From NCBI GenBank assembly GCA_947501685.1, contig CANMWQ010000002.1, positions 310,001 to 374,000 of the forward strand: a DNA stretch of 64,000 nucleotides, read 5' to 3'. The position numbers and the translations under genes are program-made. How positions within the stretch are numbered: position 1 is the first letter of the stretch; each line of letters begins with the position of its first letter. The notes beneath the pieces were generated by a model. That model ran no database searches, was not told the origin of the DNA, and was given only the letters and a program-made list of their open reading frames with translations. Below, piece by piece: positions 18,048-29,118 of the stretch. Source of the DNA: an uncultured Litoreibacter sp. GTDB lineage: Bacteria; Pseudomonadota; Alphaproteobacteria; Rhodobacterales; Rhodobacteraceae.

Positions 18048-19267
18048 AGCGGCTTGCCCTGAAGCAGCTTCGGCAGGTCTCCGGTCAGCCCGGCGGCCTC
18101 CCGCATGAATCCGCGCCGTAGTGCAGGTGTCGCATTCACGATCCCCAACCCAATGTCGCGCAGCGCCCTGACGGTTCTATTGTCGTTCGAAAACAACGCA
18201 TTGAACGTATCCGTCGCCCGCGCCAGCATCGTCGCATCAAACCTGCGCCACGCCGCATAACGCGCCAACACGTCCTCGGCGCCAATATCCTCGCCCCGCC
18301 GCATCGCGTCGGTCAGAACTTCCGCCAAGGCGGCAGCATCGCGCAGGCCTTGGTTCAGGCCCTGACCCGCAATCGGGTGAATACCATGCGCGGCATCGCC
18401 AACCAGTGCCACTCGCTCCGCCACCAGGCTCTCCGCCTCCGTCAGGTTCAACGGGTAGGAGAACCGCGCCCCGGCCACATGCAACGCCCCCAGAAAATCG
18501 CCAAAAGCAGGCCGCAGCGCTTCGATAAACGCGTCATCATCCAGCGCCGAAAGCGCCTCCGCCCGCGCGGTCTCTTCCGCCCAGACAATCGCGCTGCGGT
18601 TGCCTGTCAGCGGCAAAATCGCCAACGGCCCCGCTGGCATGAAAAACTGATGCGCCACGCCGCCATGCGGCTTCTCATGGCCAATCGCGGCCACCAAAGC
18701 GGTCTGACCGTAATCCTTGAAACTGCGCTTGATCCCGGCCCGCTCCGCCACGCCTGAGCGCCGCCCGTCACAACCCACAATCACCCGCGCACGCACCTCG
18801 TGCCCATCCGCCAGAACCCGCGCCCAAGGCCCGTCCACTTTCTGTTCGGTCACCATTGCAGGTGCAAGATGGGTGATGCCGTCATGCGCGGCCACCGCGT
18901 CCAGATAGGCGCGGCGCAAATGGCGGTCCTCGACCATGAAGCCCATCGGCCCTTCGCCCAGCTCCGCATGGTCGAAATGCATCCAAAACGGAGACGGCCC
19001 TTCGCCCGCGCGCCCATCCGTCACCTTGATCTCCAACATCGGCTGCGCATCCGGCGCCAGCACGTCCCACACACCCACCGCGTCCAGCATCCGGGTGGAG
19101 GCCAGCGCCAACGCGTAGGACCGCCCGTCAAACTCCGCGTCGCGCCGCGCGTCGGGGGCATGGCTGTCGATCAGGGTCACGGTCAATCCGCTGCTGGCCA
19201 AGGCCAGTGCCAAGCCGGTGCCATTCAATCCGCCGCCGACAATGGCGATGTCGCTCTGAATACTCAT
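18044..19267 (-). CDS. UbiH/UbiF/Coq6-family FAD monooxygenase
   Basis: A 407-residue flavoprotein hydroxylase of ubiquinone biosynthesis. It has the N-terminal FAD motif [16 protein letters not shown] (about 7-22), the family motif [10 protein letters not shown] and the second FAD motif [21 protein letters not shown] (about 280-300), diagnostic for the UbiH/F/VisC group. Which ring position it hydroxylates cannot be told from sequence alone. Start is the ATG at 19267 ([13 protein letters not shown]); a longer in-frame opening of 50 residues has no resemblance to the family. It is divergent from the amidase gene. Confidence 0.9.
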   Translation of the reverse strand: MSIQSDIAIVGGGLNGTGLALALASSGLTVTLIDSHAPDARRDAEFDGRSYALALASTRMLDAVGVWDVLAPDAQPMLEIKVTDGRAGEGPSPFWMHFDHAELGEGPMGFMVEDRHLRRAYLDAVAAHDGITHLAPAMVTEQKVDGPWARVLADGHEVRARVIVGCDGRRSGVAERAGIKRSFKDYGQTALVAAIGHEKPHGGVAHQFFMPAGPLAILPLTGNRSAIVWAEETARAEALSALDDDAFIEALRPAFGDFLGALHVAGARFSYPLNLTEAESLVAERVALVGDAAHGIHPIAGQGLNQGLRDAAALAEVLTDAMRRGEDIGAEDVLARYAAWRRFDATMLARATDTFNALFSNDNRTVRALRDIGLGIVNATPALRRGFMREAAGLTGDLPKLLQGKPL

Positions 19268-19352
19268 GATCTGCAATATGCGCCCAGCGTCGGGATTGTC
19301 CATGCGCCCAACCGCCGCTACCGTCGCCAAACGCAAATAAGGGAGCGCGCAG

Positions 19353-20684
19353 ATGTCCGACACCTGGTTAACAATGACCGCCACCGATCTGGGCCGGGGT
19401 ATCGGCAAAGGCGACATCGACCCGGTGGCGCTGACGCAAACCTATCTGGACGCCGCGAAAGCCCACGACTTCACCCACCGCATCTACACAACCCTCACAG
19501 AGGATCGCGCCCTGTCCGAGGCCCGCGCCGCCGCTGACCGCGCAAAGCTGGGCCTGCGTCGCAGTCTGCTGGACGGCGTGCCGATCTCTTGGAAGGACCT
19601 CTTTGACAGCGCGGGCACCGCGACGGAGGCAGGCAGCAAGCTGCTCGAAGGCCGCGTCCCCGACACCGACGCCGAAACCTTGCGCAACGCGACAGGCCAA
19701 GGCCTCGTCTGCCTTGGCAAAACCCATATGTCCGAGCTGGCCTTTTCCGGCCTTGGCCTCAACCCCTCCACCGCCACGCCGCCTTGCGTCAACGATCACG
19801 ACGCGGTGCCGGGCGGCTCGTCTTCCGGCTCTGCGGCCTCCGTGGCCTTCGGGCTGGCGGCGGGCAGCATCGGGTCGGACACAGGTGGGTCAGTGCGGAT
19901 CCCGTCCGCGTGGAATGACCTTGTAGGCCTGAAAACCACCATCGGCCGGGTTTCCGTCAAAGGCTCCGTCCCGCTTTGCGCGCGCTTCGACACGGTCGGC
20001 CCGCTTTGTCGCTCTGTGGAGGATGCCGCCCACCTGCTGGCCGCGCTCGAAGGCACCAAGCCCGCCGACCTGCGCGGAGCTTCGCTGGACAATGCCCGCC
20101 TTCTGGTGCTGGAAACCGCAGCTTTTGATGATATCCGTGACGCGCCCCAAAAAGCCTTCCGCAGCGCCGAAAAGCGCCTGAAACGTGCAGGCGCGCAGAT
20201 CACCCGCGCCGAAATCCCGGAGGTCGCGGACGCGCTGGCCCTCTCTCCCATCCTCTTCGCCACGGAGGCCTATGCCCAATGGCAAGACGTGATCGAGGCC
20301 AACCCAAGCGCCATGTTCCCCGAAATCCTCGACCGGTTCCGCTCCGGCAAGGATACGTTGGCGCGGGACTTCTTGGGCGCGTGGCACAGGTTGCATGCCC
20401 TGCAACAGATCTGGCTTGAGAAAACCGCTGGTTATGACGCGGTGATCCTGCCCAGCTCGCCCATCCTGCCGCCCAACCTTGAGCGGCTGATGACCGACAG
20501 CGACTATTACGTCACGGAGAACCTGCTGTCGCTCCGCAACACCCGCATCGGCAATCTCATGGGGCTGGCCGGGCTGACCCTGCCCACGGATGTACCCTCC
20601 GCCGGGATCATGTTTTTGAGCGCGCCAAATTCCGAGGAAAAGCTGCTCCGTTTGGGCGCCGCCGCCGAGGCCGCGCTGGCCTAA
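19353..20684 (+). CDS. Amidase-signature family amidohydrolase
   Basis: A 443-residue amidase. The Ser-cisSer-Lys triad is visible: Lys81 in GVPISWKDLF, the cis-Ser in PGGSSSGSA (about 153-160) and the nucleophile Ser180 in GSDTGGSVRIPS. It resembles GatA, but the window has no gatB or gatC and the C-terminal part is shorter, so it is more likely a catabolic amidase of unknown substrate. A GGGAG site lies before the ATG. It is transcribed alone; 167 bases without a gene follow, holding a small palindrome GCAAAATTTGC (20718-20728). Confidence 0.87.
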   Translation: MSDTWLTMTATDLGRGIGKGDIDPVALTQTYLDAAKAHDFTHRIYTTLTEDRALSEARAAADRAKLGLRRSLLDGVPISWKDLFDSAGTATEAGSKLLEGRVPDTDAETLRNATGQGLVCLGKTHMSELAFSGLGLNPSTATPPCVNDHDAVPGGSSSGSAASVAFGLAAGSIGSDTGGSVRIPSAWNDLVGLKTTIGRVSVKGSVPLCARFDTVGPLCRSVEDAAHLLAALEGTKPADLRGASLDNARLLVLETAAFDDIRDAPQKAFRSAEKRLKRAGAQITRAEIPEVADALALSPILFATEAYAQWQDVIEANPSAMFPEILDRFRSGKDTLARDFLGAWHRLHALQQIWLEKTAGYDAVILPSSPILPPNLERLMTDSDYYVTENLLSLRNTRIGNLMGLAGLTLPTDVPSAGIMFLSAPNSEEKLLRLGAAAEAALA

Positions 20685-20851
20685 AGGGCCAAAAAGTCAC
20701 AACAGCCTGACCTGCTTGCAAAATTTGCTGTGGTTTTGCTGGACCGGGCGGCGTCACGCGGCTACTTTCGGACCAAACGGGGCGCAATGACCCCGATCTG
20801 AGGCAGTAAAGACCCCTGAATTGGGGCCATTAAAAGCAGTGTACCCGGTCC

Positions 20852-22045
20852 ATGACCCATCCTGAGCGGTTTTCGAACCTGCCCCCTTATGCGTTTCCGC
20901 GTCTGCGGTCTCTTCTCGCCGGACTTGAGCCGGGCGGTCCCGTTGTGGACATGACCATCGGCTCGCCGCTACATCCCTTCCCGCATTGGGTCGGTGACAT
21001 CGTGGCGCAAAATGCCAAAGGCTTCGGCGGCTACCCCCCCAATGACGGCACGCCCGAGCTGCGCAGTGCGATCTCCGACTGGATCATGCGGCGCTACGGC
21101 GTCGGCATGTCGCCCGACACGAATATTTTCCCGCTCAACGGCACCCGCGAAGGGCTGTTCAACGCCTCGCTGGCGCTGTGTCCTGAGCAAAAGAACGGCG
21201 AGAAGCCCGTCATTCTGACGCCGAACCCCTTCTATCAGGTCTACGCCGTGGCCGCGTTGGCGGTGGAGGCAGAGCCCGTCTACGTGCCCGCCACCAAGCA
21301 AACCGGCTTCCTGCCCGACTACCGCGCGTTGCCCAAAGACATCCTGAACCGCACGGCGATTTGCTACATCTGTTCGCCCTCCAATCCGCAAGGCGCAGTA
21401 GCGACGCGCGAGTACTGGGCCGATCTGCTGGCGCTGGCCGAAGAATTTGATTTCACCATCTTCGCCGATGAGTGCTATTCCGAGATCTACCGCGACACGG
21501 CCCCTGTGGGCGCGCTGACCGTCGCAAAGGAAGTCGGCGCAAACCCCGAGCGGGTGATGCTGTTCAACTCGCTCTCCAAACGCTCCAACCTCGCCGGGCT
21601 GCGCTCGGGGTTCTGCGCCTCTGGCCCCGAAAACATCAAGGCGATGAAATCCCTGCGCAACTACGCGGGCGCGCCGCTGGCGTTGCCATTGCAGCGCGTG
21701 GCGGAGAAAATCTGGGCCGACGAAGAACATGTCGAAGCCAACCGCGCGCTTTACCGCGAAAAGCTGGCCTATGCCGACGAGCTCTTCTCCGGCATCCAGG
21801 GTTTCAGCGCCCCGCAGGCAGGCTTTTTCCTGTGGCTTCCCGTCGCAGACGGGGAGGAAGCCACCAAAAAGCTTTGGGTCGAGAAGGGCGTCAAAGTGCT
21901 GCCCGGCGGCTATCTGGGCCGCGATGGCGGGAAGAAAATCGGCGGTGGCAACCCCGGCGACACATATATTAGGGCCGCTTTGGTGGCCCCCATGAACGAA
22001 TTGCAGCAGGGACTCAAAGCCCTGAAAAACTGCATCTACGGCTAA
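20852..22045 (+). CDS. Class I/II aminotransferase, DapC-like
   Basis: A 397-residue fold-type I PLP enzyme. The internal aldimine lysine is in [18 protein letters not shown] (about 240-257), with PSNPQG (about 178) and [10 protein letters not shown] upstream. The overall pattern, including the start [14 protein letters not shown] and [12 protein letters not shown], matches proteins annotated as N-succinyldiaminopimelate aminotransferase (DapC) in Alphaproteobacteria; a general amino-acid aminotransferase is the alternative. dapB is elsewhere in the window (58169), so no operon supports the lysine role. It lies 16 bp before ftsK and probably shares its transcript. Confidence 0.82.
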   Translation: MTHPERFSNLPPYAFPRLRSLLAGLEPGGPVVDMTIGSPLHPFPHWVGDIVAQNAKGFGGYPPNDGTPELRSAISDWIMRRYGVGMSPDTNIFPLNGTREGLFNASLALCPEQKNGEKPVILTPNPFYQVYAVAALAVEAEPVYVPATKQTGFLPDYRALPKDILNRTAICYICSPSNPQGAVATREYWADLLALAEEFDFTIFADECYSEIYRDTAPVGALTVAKEVGANPERVMLFNSLSKRSNLAGLRSGFCASGPENIKAMKSLRNYAGAPLALPLQRVAEKIWADEEHVEANRALYREKLAYADELFSGIQGFSAPQAGFFLWLPVADGEEATKKLWVEKGVKVLPGGYLGRDGGKKIGGGNPGDTYIRAALVAPMNELQQGLKALKNCIYG

Positions 22046-22061
22046 GGCGAGGAACGAGCAT

Positions 22062-24827
22062 ATGGCATTTCAGGCAAGACGGCGCGATCCATTTCTGGAC
22101 AGCGACATGCAGGCGGCAATCGAGCAGCGCGGCAAAGAGCTGTTCGGCCTCGCCCTGCTGAGCATCGGCGTTCTTGTCACCTTGATGCTGCTCTCCTACG
22201 TGCCCGAAGACCCCAGCTGGCTGTCTGCCACTGATGAGCCTGCGCAGAACTGGCTTGGCCGTTTCGGCGCGTCGCTGGCTTCGCCACTCTTTGTCATTGT
22301 GGGCTTTGGCGCATGGGCAATCCCCTTTGTCACCGTCATCTGGGGCCTGCGCTTCCTGCTGCACCGGGGCGAGGACCGCGCCCTCTCCCGGCTCCTGTTC
22401 GCGCCGCTCGCCGTCGCACTGGCCTCGGTCTATGCCTCGACCCATTTGCCGCTATCCGAATGGACGCATTCCTTTGGCCTCGGCGGCCTCTTTGGCGACA
22501 CGGTTCTGGGTGCGATCTTGGGCGTGGCCCCGGTCAGCGCCATTTTCGGGCTGAAAGTTGTGGCTTTCATTGTGTTCCTGTCGCTTCTCGCCCTGTCGCT
22601 CTACGTGCTGGGCTTTGACCGCGAGGAACTGCGCACCGTCGCGCGCACCACCTTCATCGGCCTTGTTCTTAGCTACGCCGGTATCGCGAAGCTCTTTGGC
22701 GCGGCTTCCAAAGGCGCGGCCCGTGGCGCCTATGCCGCAGCGCATAAAGCCAGCACCGCAAGGGCCGAACGTCGCGAGGCGCGTCTGACAGCCCAAGCTG
22801 ATCAACCCTATGACGACCATCCCATCGAGGGCCCCGCCCTGCGCCGCCCCCCCGTCATGCACGCGCCTGCTTACGAAGAGCCTGCGCAAGAGCCGCAGCC
22901 AAAACCCGGCCTGCTGGCCCGCGTCCCCATGCTGGTCAAACGCGTGACCGAGCCTCAGGAAGAGCCGCTGCAAGACGTCACCATCCACGAGCTGGACCCC
23001 GAAGATCGCATCAAATCGCGCATCACCGACGTCATCAAGAACCGCGCCCGCCGCGTCCCAGTGCTGGAGGCCGATACCGGCCCACGCCCGGAGCCGCAGC
23101 TGACCCGTGGTCGTGGCCCTGATCCGCTGCACATCTCCGAGCCGGTGCTTGAGGATCAGGCCATCCCAACGATCCCAACCCCGCCCGAGCCGCAACAGGT
23201 CTACACCCCGCAGCCCAAAGCCGTGGTGCAACAACCTGTGCGCAAGGCCCCCGAACCCTCCACCCGCGCCATCGCGGAGGCCCAGCCGACGCTGAAATTT
23301 GACGACAACAAAACCGACTTCGAGCTGCCGCCGCTGAACCTGCTGGCCAGCCCCGAAACCGTGGAGCGTCACATCCTCAGCGACGAGTCGCTGGAAGAAA
23401 ACGCCCGCATGCTGGAAGCCGTCCTTGATGATTACGGCGTCAAAGGCGAGATCGTCTCTGTGCGCCCCGGCCCCGTCGTCACCATGTACGAGCTGGAGCC
23501 TGCGCCGGGCTTGAAAGCCTCCCGCGTCATCGGCCTGTCCGACGACATCGCCCGCTCTATGTCCGCGCTCTCCGCGCGGGTCTCTACTGTGCCGGGCCGC
23601 ACTGTCATCGGCATCGAGCTGCCCAACGAGAAACGCGAGATGGTCGTGCTGCGCGAAATCCTCGCCTCCCGCGACTTTGGCGACGGCGCGCAGAAATTGC
23701 CGCTCGCTTTGGGCAAGGATATCGGTGGCGAAAGCATCGTCGCCAACCTCGCCAAAATGCCTCACCTGCTGATCGCGGGGACCACCGGTTCGGGTAAATC
23801 CGTGGCTATCAACACCATGATCCTGTCGCTTCTCTACAAGCTGACGCCCGAGGAGTGCCGCCTGATCATGATCGACCCCAAGATGCTGGAACTCAGCGTC
23901 TATGACGGCATCCCGCACCTGCTCTCCCCCGTTGTGACCGACCCGAAAAAGGCGGTCGTGGCCCTGAAATGGACCGTCGGCGAGATGGAAGAGCGTTACC
24001 GCAAAATGTCCAAAATGGGCGTGCGCAACATCGACGGCTACAACGGCCGCGTGAAAGAGGCGCTCGCCAAGGGCGAGATGTTCTCCCGCACCGTGCAGAC
24101 CGGCTTTGACGAGGAAACCGGCGAGCCGATGTTCGAGACGGAGGAATTCCAGCCCGAAGCCATGCCTTACATCGTCGTCATCGTCGACGAGATGGCCGAC
24201 CTGATGATGGTCGCAGGCAAAGAGATCGAGGCCTGTATCCAGCGCCTTGCTCAAATGGCCCGTGCCTCGGGCATCCACCTGATCATGGCCACGCAGCGCC
24301 CGTCGGTGGACGTCATCACCGGCACGATCAAAGCCAACTTCCCGACTCGGATTTCCTTCCAGGTCACCTCCAAAATCGACAGCCGCACGATCCTTGGCGA
24401 AATGGGGGCCGAACAGCTTCTGGGCATGGGCGACATGCTCTACATGGCTGGCGGCTCTAAAATCACGCGGGTCCACGGGCCGTTTGTGTCGGATGAAGAG
24501 GTCGAGGAAATCGTCAACCATCTGAAATCCTTTGGCCCACCTGAATACATGTCCGGCGTGGTCGAAGGCCCCGATGACGAGAAAAGCTCCGATATCGACA
24601 TGGTGTTGGGCTTGGGCGGCAACACCGACGGTGAAGATGCGCTCTATGACACCGCCGTTCAGGTCGTCATCAAGGACCGCAAATGCTCCACCTCCTACAT
24701 CCAGCGCAAGCTGGCCATCGGCTACAACAAGGCCGCGCGCCTCGTGGAGCAGATGGAGGAGCAGGGCCTCGTCTCCCCCGCCAACCATGTCGGTAAACGC
24801 GAAATTCTGGTGCCCGAACAGAACTGA
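22062..24827 (+). CDS. ftsK: DNA translocase FtsK
   Basis: A 921-residue septum-located DNA pump that moves the chromosome termini during division. The first 200 residues hold about four or five membrane helices; residues 210-430 are a proline- and charge-rich linker; the motor follows, with Walker [10 protein letters not shown] near 572-580 and Walker [14 protein letters not shown] near 703-715; the last 65 residues are the winged-helix gamma domain that reads orienting DNA repeats and activates XerCD. All parts are intact and the length is typical. It is followed by lolA, as in many Alphaproteobacteria. Confidence 0.96.
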   Translation: MAFQARRRDPFLDSDMQAAIEQRGKELFGLALLSIGVLVTLMLLSYVPEDPSWLSATDEPAQNWLGRFGASLASPLFVIVGFGAWAIPFVTVIWGLRFLLHRGEDRALSRLLFAPLAVALASVYASTHLPLSEWTHSFGLGGLFGDTVLGAILGVAPVSAIFGLKVVAFIVFLSLLALSLYVLGFDREELRTVARTTFIGLVLSYAGIAKLFGAASKGAARGAYAAAHKASTARAERREARLTAQADQPYDDHPIEGPALRRPPVMHAPAYEEPAQEPQPKPGLLARVPMLVKRVTEPQEEPLQDVTIHELDPEDRIKSRITDVIKNRARRVPVLEADTGPRPEPQLTRGRGPDPLHISEPVLEDQAIPTIPTPPEPQQVYTPQPKAVVQQPVRKAPEPSTRAIAEAQPTLKFDDNKTDFELPPLNLLASPETVERHILSDESLEENARMLEAVLDDYGVKGEIVSVRPGPVVTMYELEPAPGLKASRVIGLSDDIARSMSALSARVSTVPGRTVIGIELPNEKREMVVLREILASRDFGDGAQKLPLALGKDIGGESIVANLAKMPHLLIAGTTGSGKSVAINTMILSLLYKLTPEECRLIMIDPKMLELSVYDGIPHLLSPVVTDPKKAVVALKWTVGEMEERYRKMSKMGVRNIDGYNGRVKEALAKGEMFSRTVQTGFDEETGEPMFETEEFQPEAMPYIVVIVDEMADLMMVAGKEIEACIQRLAQMARASGIHLIMATQRPSVDVITGTIKANFPTRISFQVTSKIDSRTILGEMGAEQLLGMGDMLYMAGGSKITRVHGPFVSDEEVEEIVNHLKSFGPPEYMSGVVEGPDDEKSSDIDMVLGLGGNTDGEDALYDTAVQVVIKDRKCSTSYIQRKLAIGYNKAARLVEQMEEQGLVSPANHVGKREILVPEQN

Positions 24828-24943
24828 CCACGCAAAACCAAGCGCACAGGTTTTCGCCTATCGCGGCGTTGTTATTGCCTATCACTGGCAGGTCCTGCGA
24901 CGCATGCCTATATCAAGGGCAACGCAGGTAAGGACCCAAAGCT

Positions 24944-25543
24944 ATGAAACGCAGACATTTTATCGCCGCCGCCTTCGCGGTGCTCGCGGCCCCGGCCATG
25001 GCGCAAAAAATCCCGCTGGGCGAGCTGGCAGGCTATATCAACGGCATCACTTCGGCCAAAAGCGGCTTCACGCAGGTCAATGATGACGGCTCCATCACCA
25101 CCGGTGAAATCTTCATCAAACGCCCCGGCCGCGCGCGGTTCGACTACGCCGCCCCTGACAATTCGCTTGTCATCGCAGGCGGCGGGCAGGTGGCGATTTT
25201 CGATCCCAAATCAAACGTCCCGCCGGAGCAGTTCCCGCTGGCGCGCACGCCGTTGAACCTGATCCTAGGGCGCAACATCGACTTCAACAAATCCAACATG
25301 ATCGTCGGCCACGCCGAAGACGGGGAGGCCACGGTTGTCACCGTCCAGGACCCCAAACACCCTGAATACGGCAACATCCAGCTGAAATTCACCGGCAACC
25401 CGATCCAGCTGCGCCAATGGGTCATCACCAATGATGCAGGCCAGCAAACCACCGTGATCATGCAGTCGCTTGAGAAAACCAGCTCAATCCCCTCGCGTAT
25501 GTTCAACATCCCGCAAGAGATACAGGCCCGCGGCCTGAACTAA
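24944..25543 (+). CDS. lolA: Outer-membrane lipoprotein carrier protein LolA
   Basis: A 199-residue periplasmic chaperone that ferries lipoproteins from the inner membrane LolCDE complex to the outer membrane. The signal peptide is MKRRHFIAAAFAVLAAPAMA, with cleavage before QKIPLG. The mature part has the family pattern SGFTQVNDDGSITTGEIFIKRPGRARFDY. AAGGA lies before the ATG. The ftsK-lolA order supports the call. It is convergent with the transglycosylase gene, with 10 bases between the stops. Confidence 0.92.
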   Translation: MKRRHFIAAAFAVLAAPAMAQKIPLGELAGYINGITSAKSGFTQVNDDGSITTGEIFIKRPGRARFDYAAPDNSLVIAGGGQVAIFDPKSNVPPEQFPLARTPLNLILGRNIDFNKSNMIVGHAEDGEATVVTVQDPKHPEYGNIQLKFTGNPIQLRQWVITNDAGQQTTVIMQSLEKTSSIPSRMFNIPQEIQARGLN

Positions 25544-25553
25544 GCGCTCAGGC

Positions 25554-26150
25554 TCAGGCCTTGCCGCAGCTCACCAACTGGGCGCGGTAGGTCTGCGCCC
25601 GCGCATCGACCTCATTAGCCACCCGCAGCAGCCATGATTTGCCGTTGTAAGACCCACGTGCAAATCCAGTTCGGCCTTCGTGATAGGCAAGATACTGGTT
25701 GCGGGTGTCAAACTTGGAAATGCCGACCCGCTCCTCGCTGCCATCCATATACCAGCCCATAAAATCCACCGCGTCGCCGAACCGTGTGCGTTTCGCCCGG
25801 TAGGCACCTTGGTCGCGCTGATACTCTTCCCACGTCCCGTCCAGTGCCTGACTGAACCCCAGCGCGGAGGATTGCCGCCCAAACGGGATCACCCCAAGCG
25901 CATAGCGGAACGGAGGCCGCGCATCAGAGACAAACTTGCTCTCTTGGTAGATGGTGGCCATCTGCACATGCACCGGAACGCCCCATTTGCGCTCCGTGCG
26001 TTTCATCTCCCGCAGCCAGTTCGGGTTCTGCGACACGATGGAACACGCGTTATCGAGGTTGCGGGGGGCCGTGCCTGTGTTCGACCCACATGCGGCCAAA
26101 AACAAAAGAAGCGCCATGGCGCGGAAAGGTCGGATCATATGCCTGCTCAT
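25554..26150 (-). CDS. SLT-family lytic transglycosylase lipoprotein
   Basis: A 198-residue lipoprotein with a transglycosylase SLT domain. The signal is MSRHMIRPFRAMALLLFLAAC with the acylated Cys21; the catalytic glutamate is probably Glu70 in MATIYQESKF, followed by ALGFSQALDGTWEEYQ, the substrate-groove motif. It would cleave peptidoglycan glycan strands from the outer-membrane side. I chose the ATG at 26150; the ATG at 26138, preceded by GAGCAGG, is nearly as good. A longer open frame upstream encodes a Gly/Arg-rich stretch that belongs to the neighbouring gene's antisense and is not real. Confidence 0.88.
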   Translation of the reverse strand: MSRHMIRPFRAMALLLFLAACGSNTGTAPRNLDNACSIVSQNPNWLREMKRTERKWGVPVHVQMATIYQESKFVSDARPPFRYALGVIPFGRQSSALGFSQALDGTWEEYQRDQGAYRAKRTRFGDAVDFMGWYMDGSEERVGISKFDTRNQYLAYHEGRTGFARGSYNGKSWLLRVANEVDARAQTYRAQLVSCGKA

Positions 26151-26230
26151 AATTTTTTTCGCCGGTTTGCCAGCTTTTGCAGGGAGAATACGCCAAAACG
26201 GCAAAATCGCAAAGACCGTCTTGTCGCAGC

Positions 26231-27112
26231 CTAGATCAAAAAGGCGAGTGTCAGCGGGATGAAGCCGACCGACATCAGCGTCGAGACCACAACCAGCCCC
26301 GCCACCGGGTCCGCATCCGCCTCGTATTTCGCGGCCAACAGGTAAGACGTCACCGCCACCGGCGTCACGGCTTGCAGCACCAACACGGCCAAGGCCACGT
26401 CCGGCAGCTCGAAATAGACCCCCGCGCCCAAAGCCACCGCCCCGCAAAGCAGCACCTTCACCGCCGACAACCAGATCGCCTGCGACACGGCTTTCAATTT
26501 CAGCCGTGCCACGGCCACGCCAAGCGTGATCAGCATCAACGGGATCGCCATCTGCCCGATCAGCTCAATCGTGTTGGTCAGGAACCTTGGCGTCTCCCAG
26601 CCCAGCCACAGAAACAACGCGCCCAGAAGCGTGGCACCCACCAGCGGCTCCTGCACCACTTTGCGCAAATCGCCGCCGCCAGAGACCAGCCACACCCCGA
26701 AGGTAAACGAATACATCCCCATCATCGCGAAAATCACCACCGCATAACCCAATCCTTCATTGCCAAAGGCAAACAGCGCCAATGGAAGCCCCAGATTACC
26801 GGTGTTGCCGAAAATCAACGGGGCGAGGAAGGTCCGAATGTCCAGCCCGGCCAGCTTCACGACCGCGAAACAGCCCAACGTGATCAGCCCGTAAGTGGCA
26901 ATTGTCGCGAAGAAAACGGTGGTCAACGCATCCGGCGCGATCTCTGTTTGCATCAAGGCCACAAAGATCAGGCAAGGCACCGACAGGGTCATCGCCAGCC
27001 GGGTGACGAACTCGATCCGGTAGTCAAATCCCAGCTTCACCCAGGCAAAGCCGATGCTGGCCAGAATGAAGACGGGGGCCACGACCTCGAACACTGTCAG
27101 TATCAGGTTCAC
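26231..27112 (-). CDS. AEC-family auxin-efflux-carrier-like permease
   Basis: A 293-residue inner-membrane protein with about ten hydrophobic helices. The family motif PCLIFVALMQTEI and the C-terminal APVAVTSYLLAAKY-like segment are typical of AEC transporters, which in bacteria move malonate, malate or similar small anions; the substrate here is unknown. I set the start at the GTG at 27112 (VNLILTVFEVVAPVF), preceded by AAGGAAA at the right distance; an ATG further up adds 27 residues without family character. It is divergent from hspQ. Confidence 0.85.
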   Translation of the reverse strand: MNLILTVFEVVAPVFILASIGFAWVKLGFDYRIEFVTRLAMTLSVPCLIFVALMQTEIAPDALTTVFFATIATYGLITLGCFAVVKLAGLDIRTFLAPLIFGNTGNLGLPLALFAFGNEGLGYAVVIFAMMGMYSFTFGVWLVSGGGDLRKVVQEPLVGATLLGALFLWLGWETPRFLTNTIELIGQMAIPLMLITLGVAVARLKLKAVSQAIWLSAVKVLLCGAVALGAGVYFELPDVALAVLVLQAVTPVAVTSYLLAAKYEADADPVAGLVVVSTLMSVGFIPLTLAFLI

Positions 27113-27198
27113 AGACTGTTTCCTTAAAAGTAACTCTGATTTTATGGACAAACCTGCCCGGCAAGGTCTATCTATCACCATCAGGGGTTGCAATTTTT

Positions 27199-27528
27199 AT
27201 GCTAAAACAACAAGCAAAATACACACTTGGCCAAATCGTTCGGCACAAGAAGCATCCGTTTCGCGGTGTGATCTTCGACGTAGACCCCGAGTTTTCCAAC
27301 AGCGATGAGTGGTACGCCAACATTCCGGAGGCCTCCCGCCCCCGCAAGGATCAGCCCTTCTATCACCTGCTCGCGGAAAATGACGAAAGCTACTACGTGG
27401 CCTATGTCTCAGAGCAAAACCTGATGCTGGACGAGACCGGCAAGCCGGTAGAGCACCCCGATCTCAGCGCCATGTTCGGCTCTTTCGACGGGCGCGGCGC
27501 GTACCCGTTGCAGTTCGACTTCAACTAG
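27199..27528 (+). CDS. hspQ: Heat shock protein HspQ
   Basis: A 109-residue protein with the HspQ/YccV hemimethylated-DNA-binding-like fold: GQIVRHKKHPFRGVIFDVDPEF at the start, then PFYHLLAENDESYYVAYVSEQNL. In E. coli HspQ binds Lon and specifies its degradation of certain proteins. This protein is close to the usual 105-110 residues. It is convergent with the gamma-glutamyltransferase-like gene, 9 bases between the stops, with no terminator in the gap. Confidence 0.92.
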   Translation: MLKQQAKYTLGQIVRHKKHPFRGVIFDVDPEFSNSDEWYANIPEASRPRKDQPFYHLLAENDESYYVAYVSEQNLMLDETGKPVEHPDLSAMFGSFDGRGAYPLQFDFN

Positions 27529-27537
27529 TCTTCTGAC

Positions 27538-29118
27538 CTAATACCCCAAGGCACAGCCATCTTTGCGCGGGTCCGACGCCCCGTGCAAAACGCCGTTCTC
27601 CTCATCCATGAAGATCGCCTGAGCGCCGCCAATCGGTGTTTCTGGAATGGAAACAATGTGCCCCAAATCCGTTAATTCCCGCCGAACAGCGTCGGAATAT
27701 CCGCGCTCCACTTTCAGCTCTCCGGCATCCGAGAAACTGCGCGGCGCATCAATCGCCTGCTGCGCATGCATCCCGAAATCCACGACATTGCTCAGGAACC
27801 GCGCATGGCCGTTGGGCTGATACTGCCCGCCCATCACGCCAAAGGGCATGATCACCTTGCCCTCTTTCTTCAGCATCCCCGGAATGATCGTATGCATCGG
27901 GCGCTTGCCGCCCTTGGCCTCATTCGCATGGCCCTCTTCAAGGCTGAACCCCGCACCACGGTTCTGGAACAAAATGCCGAACTTGTCCGACGCAATCCCC
28001 GACCCAAAGCTGTGGAAGATCGAATAAATCAGCGACACGGCCATCCGGTCGCGGTCCACGACGGTCAGATAAATCGTCTCCTTATGTACCTGCTCGGAAA
28101 CACGCGCCGGGCTCTCCATCGCGCGGGCGGGGTCGATTAATGCGGCCAAATGTTTGGCCGTTTTCTCCGACAGCATATGCTCTAGCCGGGTCATATGATC
28201 ATGATCCGCCAGAAACCTGTTGCGCGCGTCATAGGCCAGCTTGGCTGCTTCGGCCTCAAGATGTGCGCGCGCGCTGCCAAAGGGCTCCATCCTGGCAATG
28301 TCGAACTGCGCCAGAATGTTGTTCATCAAAATCGCCGTCGCCCCTTGCCCGTTGGGCGGATGCTCGACCAGCTCGATCCCCTTATAAGTACCAGAAATCG
28401 GCGTCGTATAATCGCATTCCACTGCCGCGAAATCGTCCAGACTATGCGTCCCGCCCGCCTTTTGCAGGCTGGCGACCATGTCTTCGGCCACCTCGCCCTC
28501 GTAAAACCCGGCCCGGCCATGTTCGGCCACACGCTTCAAGACCTCCGCCTGCAACGGCGCGCGGACCACCTGTCCGGGCTTTGGCGCTTTGCCGTTCAAA
28601 AGATAATGCTGCGCCGCGGCGCCTTTCGGCGTCCCCTCCGCCTCAAGCCAGTCAAAGCTGGTGCGCGGCCCGACCACCACACCGGCTTGCGCGTAATGAA
28701 TGGCCGGGGCCAGCACGGCTTTCAGCCCCAGCTTCCCGTGATCTTTCGACAAGCGGCAAAACGCATCAATCGCGCCGGGCAACGTCACCGCGCTGGCGTC
28801 ATAAGCAGGCATCACACTATGCCCGGCGGCGCGCAAATTGGCCGCGTCCAGCCCAGCAGGCGCGCGGCCCGATCCATTGAGCGCGATCACCTCTTCGCTG
28901 CCCGCCGGTTTCAGCAACACAAAGCAGTCGCCGCCGATGCCGGTCATTTGCGGTTCGCACAACCCCAACAGCACCGCCGCCGAGATCGCCGCGTCCACGG
29001 CATTGCCGCCCGCCTCCAGCATCTGGATCGCAACTTTTGCGGCCAATGGGTCAGAGGTGGCGCACATTCCGTTCTGGGCAAAGACGGTTGAGCGGCCGGG
29101 CATATGAAAATCGCGCAT
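27538..29118 (-). CDS. Gamma-glutamyltransferase family Ntn-hydrolase
   Basis: A 526-residue GGT-family protein. The autocatalytic cleavage site and nucleophile is Thr348 in HKETIYLTVVDRD, matching the TTHYSVVD motif of E. coli GGT with Ile-Tyr in place of Thr-His. The large-subunit landmark MTGIGGDCF (about 58-66) and the small-subunit GSGIASDKFGI are present. No signal peptide is seen, so it is probably cytosolic, unlike periplasmic glutathione GGTs; such members may act on other gamma-glutamyl or acyl amide substrates. GAGGA lies before the ATG. The 260 bases upstream (29119-29378) contain no gene. Confidence 0.87.
   Translation of the reverse strand: MRDFHMPGRSTVFAQNGMCATSDPLAAKVAIQMLEAGGNAVDAAISAAVLLGLCEPQMTGIGGDCFVLLKPAGSEEVIALNGSGRAPAGLDAANLRAAGHSVMPAYDASAVTLPGAIDAFCRLSKDHGKLGLKAVLAPAIHYAQAGVVVGPRTSFDWLEAEGTPKGAAAQHYLLNGKAPKPGQVVRAPLQAEVLKRVAEHGRAGFYEGEVAEDMVASLQKAGGTHSLDDFAAVECDYTTPISGTYKGIELVEHPPNGQGATAILMNNILAQFDIARMEPFGSARAHLEAEAAKLAYDARNRFLADHDHMTRLEHMLSEKTAKHLAALIDPARAMESPARVSEQVHKETIYLTVVDRDRMAVSLIYSIFHSFGSGIASDKFGILFQNRGAGFSLEEGHANEAKGGKRPMHTIIPGMLKKEGKVIMPFGVMGGQYQPNGHARFLSNVVDFGMHAQQAIDAPRSFSDAGELKVERGYSDAVRRELTDLGHIVSIPETPIGGAQAIFMDEENGVLHGASDPRKDGCALGY

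Noticed and set aside
20718-20728. GCAAAATTTGC palindrome before the DapC-like gene
   Set aside because: Short, AT-rich and common by chance; no regulator nearby.
22452-24788. Open frame of more than 700 codons antisense to ftsK
   Set aside because: Arises from G/C-ending codons of ftsK read on the other strand; His/Asp/Gly-rich, no family, no ribosome site.
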